The notes beneath the pieces are model-generated. The model had not been told where the DNA came from and did no database searches. It saw nothing but the letters and a program-made list of their open reading frames with translations. Both the position numbers and the translations under genes were made by a program. Below, piece by piece: positions 59,644 through 64,000 of a DNA stretch of 64,000 nucleotides. Source of the stretch: Erythrocercus mccallii (lineage: Eukaryota > Chordata > Aves > Passeriformes > Dicruridae); NCBI GenBank assembly GCA_013397435.1, contig VZRG01000859.1, forward strand, positions 205,456 to 269,455, given 5' to 3'. Each line of letters begins with the position of its first letter. The stretch's first letter is position 1.

Positions 59644-60049
59644 GAGAAGTCCTAATCATTCAAAGTGTAAATGAACTATGTTGAGGAAGATGAGAACTGT
59701 AATATGTGCCTCCAAGTCCAGCTAATTCCTGGGGATTGCCATCTCCCACCTGTGCAGTTTCGAAATACAGCTGCCAGCATTTGTAAACGTCCACAGAACA
59801 CCGTGAGTGTTTCTAAACGAGTGAGTGAATTTAAGGTAAATTAAAAGCAGCCTGATGTTCTTTCCCTGCTGCCTGCACCCAAACCAGAAGGGCTCATCCC
59901 CAGTCTCTCCCCTCCTGATGCCCCTCCAGGGGATGCTCATGATATCCTTTCAGGGAATAAAAGGGGAAAGAAAAAATCGCAGGAAAAAGGCCTTTTCCCC
60001 ATTGTGTGGGTGACAGGCCAATAAACAACATCGCCTGCCTCAATGGCGC

Positions 60050-60200
60050 CTTGTGCTGGAAGACTGGGCCAGGCAGGGGAGGGACAGGAGGACGAGGATG
60101 GAGGGGAAGCAGGGGGAGGGAGAGGAGAGAAGAGGCAGGGGATGGAGAGCAGGAAGGGGAGGAGAAGGAGGCAGGAGAGGCAGAGGAGGGAGAGCAGCCC
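60050..60200 (+). repeat. Purine-rich G-runs tract
   Basis: About 150 bp of almost only G and A with many GGGG and GGAGG runs (for example gcagggggagggagaggaga), adjoining a C-rich stretch at 60240-60290. It could form G-quadruplex or triplex structures; its role is unknown. Confidence 0.7.
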
Positions 60201-60339
60201 TGTCCCCAGCGGGCTGGCGGGGCTGGGGACACAGTGGCCCCTTTGGGGGGCCCGCCTGGGCAGCCCCCGCCCCGCCCGCCCCGCGGACCCTTCTCACCAG
60301 GCTGGTTTTGTTTACAGCGCTCTCAGAAAGGACGGGAAG

Positions 60340-60475
60340 AAAACGCCGGAGGCGGCACTAAATCATTGTATACTGTGCTAATTTTTGTCCGTTTCTCATT
60401 TTGTTCGGGAAAAATCAATGGAGTCATTAAGAGCGATCCACTTTGCTAATGAGTTTCAGCCTAATCACCGCGCCC
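60340..60475. promoter_or_regulatory. Candidate conserved non-coding element with TAAT cores
   Basis: Just right of a small GC-rich island, a 135-bp AT-rich segment carries four TAAT/ATTA homeodomain cores (60379, 60426, 60447, 60462) and has no repeat signature. The call rests on composition and motif density only; conservation could not be tested. Confidence 0.3.
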
Positions 60476-61396
60476 TGGCACAGGCTGGGGGGGCAGCCGT
60501 TCCCAAGGGCACTCCCTGCAGCCCGTACAAGGAGCTGCTTTGTGTCCACTCCCCGCTTCCATGCCCACTGTTGCTAACGAGGGATGCAGGGAGCTGCTGC
60601 CAGGCATCCTTCCCACGGGCTGGGCATTCTCCCACCAGCTCCCGGGGCCAGGTGAGTGGAGAAATCCCTGCACAGCCACCCCAACACCAGCACCGGTTCT
60701 CAAGACCAAGCTGACCCCCAGGGATATCCCCATGGGGATGGCAACACCACGTCCCAGGCCTGGGGTACCCATCAGAGCTCACAGCAACACATCTTCACAT
60801 TTTTTAAATCTCACTTTTGTACATGAGCACGTTTGCATTGTGATTATTTTTTTACAAACCACTGTAGCCGTGTAGGAGGCAGTTTATGATGATGGGACCA
60901 GTGATGGTTTTCCTCTGGTACAGCTGCCCAGGATTGTTTTGCCACGGTCCTTTTTGAACCACGAAGCCAGAGGTGCTTCTCTTGTGGGGTTACAATCCCC
61001 AAATATAATCCCAGGAATTGCTTGTCAATTGTTCCATTATCCCTCAGCCTTTTTCCTACAGGGAGACAACTGCCTATACTCTCTGCCCCAGCCTCCAGAA
61101 ATAACATACACTTCAAGGAGATAATTTCCCCAGGTCATTGTACTGCTCCACGTAGGACTCAGAGACAGCAGTTGTTTTCCCAATCATTTTCCAGGACAGC
61201 CATCATCAAGATGTTTTTGCTAGCAAGCACTAAATGGGTAAATTTTTCCTAGTCAAGACTTCATGTGTTCTAGCTTTTAATTTTTATTTCTATTTATTTC
61301 ACACAAGCCCTGGTGGGACAGGGCCCTTTCAAGGCAATGGACCTGAGCTCACAGGGCTGTGCCCAGGATCAACTCTGCTCTGAGCCACCCCGTGCA

Positions 61397-61740
61397 GTTC
61401 ATGGAATCCCAGAAGGGTTTGGGTGGGAAGGGACCTTAAAGCCCACCCAGTCACACCTCCTGCCATGGGCAGGGACACCTTCCACTGTCCCAGGCTGCTC
61501 CAAGCCCCATCCAGCCTGGCCTTGGACACTTCCAGGGATCCAGGGGCAGCCACAGCTTCTCTGGGCACCTTGTGCCAGGGCCTCACCACCCCCACAGGGA
61601 ACAATTTCTTCCCAATATCCCATCTAACCCTGCCCTCTGACAGTGGGAAGCCACTCTCCCTTGTCAAATGGTTCTCCAGGCCCTTGTCCCAAGTCCCTCT
61701 CCAGCAACAGGTCTGTGTCCCTCCTGTGCTGCCATTTCTT
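61397..61740 (-). mobile_element. CR1 LINE 3' fragment
   Basis: Starts atggaatcccagaagggttt, then gggtgggaagggaccttaaa, gccatgggcagggacacctt, ccatccagcctggccttgga and cccaatatcccatctaaccc. About 340 bp on the minus strand. Confidence 0.9.
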
Positions 61741-62689
61741 TTCAGCGGGTAACGTGGAATTTTGGAAATGGAGCCCTGTGGAGTCAGGGTCCAAATAAAT
61801 TTGAGATGTAGAAAGAAGAAAAGAAACAACCAAAGGCTGAAGAAACTTTAGGAGACACAGGCTAATTCTTCATTATGTGTTTCACAGCAAATCTTTTTGA
61901 GTCCAAATGCAACATCTGACTAAATTAGTCCTTCATCTATCAGACTGGAGAGAACCCAGGTCATGAATTTACCTGCCTGAATACCAACACAAATGATATT
62001 TAGGACACGTTTCTATCTTCTTAATCGGAGCTGATAGTTCAAAACCAGATTTACCCCACCATAGGAGTGCAGTGATTGTCCCAGTCCCTGCTGCAGCCAG
62101 TGGAGCCCATTTCTCCTCTGCTGGGCACAGCAGAGCTCAGATTTATCCAGCAGCAGCAGAGTTTCCTTTAAGAGAACTGTTCAGTCACTCTCTGCTTCCT
62201 TCTCTGGTTTCCAAAGCCATATTTCTGTGTATTTCTGCCTTCATCTCTCAGGTCAAGCAAATCACTTTCCAACTTTCCCACATCTTTCCAATTTACTCCC
62301 GGGAACACTCTTCTCGAGCTTAATTGCTGCTATTACCTGTTGCTCATCCTCCGCTGGAATATATTTCTGTGATTTCAGGCTGATTTTCAATAAATGATGA
62401 TAAGGCTGACTGCAGATGAGCTGCCTCCTTCCCACTGCCTGTCTCTGTTCCATTTCCCCCTGAACTCTGGAGCACACGTGCTTTTTGTCTCCCAAAGCAA
62501 AGCCCGTGACTCCACTCACGATAACCTCAGTGAGTGGGAAGCTCCAAAAGGACTCGCTGCAGCTGCTGGCAGATGTTGGGAACATTTCTGAGCCTGTTCT
62601 GCCACCACTCAGGGCCTCGTGCTGAGTGCACACAGGTCCTTGGTCTTCCCTTTGCTCTCTTCTCCGTGGTCTGCCGCAGGTCAGAAAGT

Positions 62690-62792
62690 GTCTGGAGAAC
62701 ACTTTTAGACATGTGGTGGGATTCTTGGGGTTGTCCTGTGAGTTGGACTCCATGGTCCCTGTGGGTCTCTGCCAGCTCAGGATATTCTAACT
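62690..62792 (+). mobile_element. CR1 3' terminal fragment
   Basis: Ends with cttggggttgtcctgtgagt, tggactccatggtccctgtg and gccagctcaggatattctaa, which is the 3' tail of the CR1 type ending in attct repeats. Plus strand. Confidence 0.8.
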
Positions 62793-64000
62793 ACAGCTAC
62801 AGTAGTACAGTAACTACAGCTTCTTGTGCTGTCTACTGCTCACTCTCGCCAGCTGCTCCCAGTCTCCCGCCTAACCTGTAACTCTGGCTTCTCATCATCT
62901 TGGGGGTATTTTTACCTCATTCTGGTGTTGCTGAAAGGACTGGGCTGACTCCAGCAGAACCAATATCTAAGCCTATGTTTGAGGCTGACTTTCACATTCT
63001 CAGTCAGCCCTACCCCAGCCCTCATCCCAGCACTTCTTCCTTCCAGCAAACCCTCTGAATGGCATTACCACCATCACAGGCAGTTCTGTACCTGCCAGTT
63101 CAGCTCCAGCTCCTGAAGCAGGGACAGACTCACTCAGAGACAGAGCAGATGTCCCCCTCTCAACGACTCACAGTGTTTTGACACTGAATTTTGCCAGACA
63201 GAAGCTCCACGCTTCATGACATTCTGTTTTTTACCTTCGGGTGACATTTGTAGGAGGCAGTGGAGCTTTGTAGGGGCAGCCAGGAATGCACTACCAGCGG
63301 CAGGACTTCCAGAGAAACTCTCCAGACTGTTTCAATAAAGCTTTTTTTGATCTCCAGGACTCATAAATACTTCCTGTTTGCAGCTGACGAAACACCAGCC
63401 CGTGTTCTTTCCATTTCACACTTTGGCTGCAGGAGTTTTATTCCAGCTGCCCTCCCTGTCCATGGAATGGCTGTGCCAGGTCCAAGCACCCCTGTAATGT
63501 TCCTGACTTATGGTCACACCTCAAAGTAGTTGTTACACTTTTATTTGGTGACCCAGCAGCCCTCAGATCTCAGTGGAGCTGAGGGTGTTTTGCTCCTGAC
63601 TGGAGTTCCTGCAGCACAGCCCATGGAGCAGCGTCTCCATCACAAATCCAACAGCCACGGTAACCATGGGAACACCACAAGGTTTGGGACCTCACCAGCC
63701 ACGGGCAACGCCCCCCACACCTCTGCAGACTTTTTCAGCTGCCACTGGTGAGCTGCTCACTGATACAATTCTAAATGTTCCACCGCTGTCCTCCATCTCC
63801 CTGGAGAAGGGACTGAAAATGCCATTTACGGATCAGACAAAACCCCTTATATTTCCCCTTATATTTTCCAATCTTTTTAGCATTTGTGACACCAACTAGG
63901 AAAAAAAAGTGTTGTGAGCAAAGATGAATTAAAACCCCCCAAATCTCTCTTATGAAGACTATTTCCTCAGGCACAGGAGGTCCCCAGGGAACACAAATCT

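Larger units (their letters stand above)
57166..64000 (-). other. C1orf21: C1orf21 last intron (continues beyond window)
   Basis: On the minus strand this lies upstream of the terminal coding exon. I found no further C1orf21 exon in it. It holds four CR1 fragments, a purine-rich tract, a small GC-rich island around 60.2-60.35 kb and a TAAT-rich candidate conserved element. A 211-codon plus-strand open frame at 57609-58244 has no recognisable family and is treated as chance. Confidence 0.6.

Noticed and set aside
61329..61829. A 166-codon minus-strand open frame
   Set aside because: Most of it lies inside the CR1 fragment at 61397-61740. It is repeat sequence and not a host gene.

Overview
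The window is vertebrate nuclear DNA, almost certainly from a bird. It holds spliced genes with GT-AG introns, and CR1 LINE fragments of the avian type are its only recognisable interspersed repeats. The gene order NIBAN1, EDEM3, C1orf21 is the known amniote order (human 1q25, read here in the opposite direction). The species cannot be read from the sequence.

Region 1 (1-about 23.4 kb): the 3' half of NIBAN1 (FAM129A), plus strand. The first 10.5 kb is intron with a 40-bp minisatellite and one CR1. Nine coding exons follow (10547-21858), all joining in frame, ending in one very large 1,688-nt exon that encodes an acidic, low-complexity tail. The exons for the N-terminal part, including the PH domain, lie to the left of the window.

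Region 2 (23.4-25.1 kb): a short intergenic stretch with a CR1 fragment, leading into the CpG-island promoter of EDEM3. The promoter has a duplicated ZNF143/THAP11-like element, an E-box, an ETS site and an inverted CCAAT box.

Region 3 (25.1-49.8 kb): the complete EDEM3 gene, plus strand. Twenty coding exons give an intact 932-aa ER alpha-mannosidase-like protein with signal peptide, GH47 domain, PA domain, acidic tail and C-terminal KDEL. A strong candidate 48-nt in-frame cassette exon lies in the last intron. A 3' UTR of about 3 kb follows.

Region 4 (49.8-64 kb): the 3' end of C1orf21, minus strand, convergent with EDEM3. Only its last coding exon (13 codons plus stop) is present. The 7.3 kb between the two stop-side ends probably holds its 3' UTR, and the rest is its last intron. 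That intron has several CR1 pieces, a purine-rich tract and a TAAT-rich candidate conserved element.

NIBAN1 and EDEM3 both act in endoplasmic-reticulum stress and protein-quality pathways, but nothing in the sequence shows that they are co-regulated. I found no bacterial-type system, virus, CRISPR array or functional RNA gene. The observations most worth checking are the cassette exon, the enlarged NIBAN1 tail and the EDEM3 promoter and leader.
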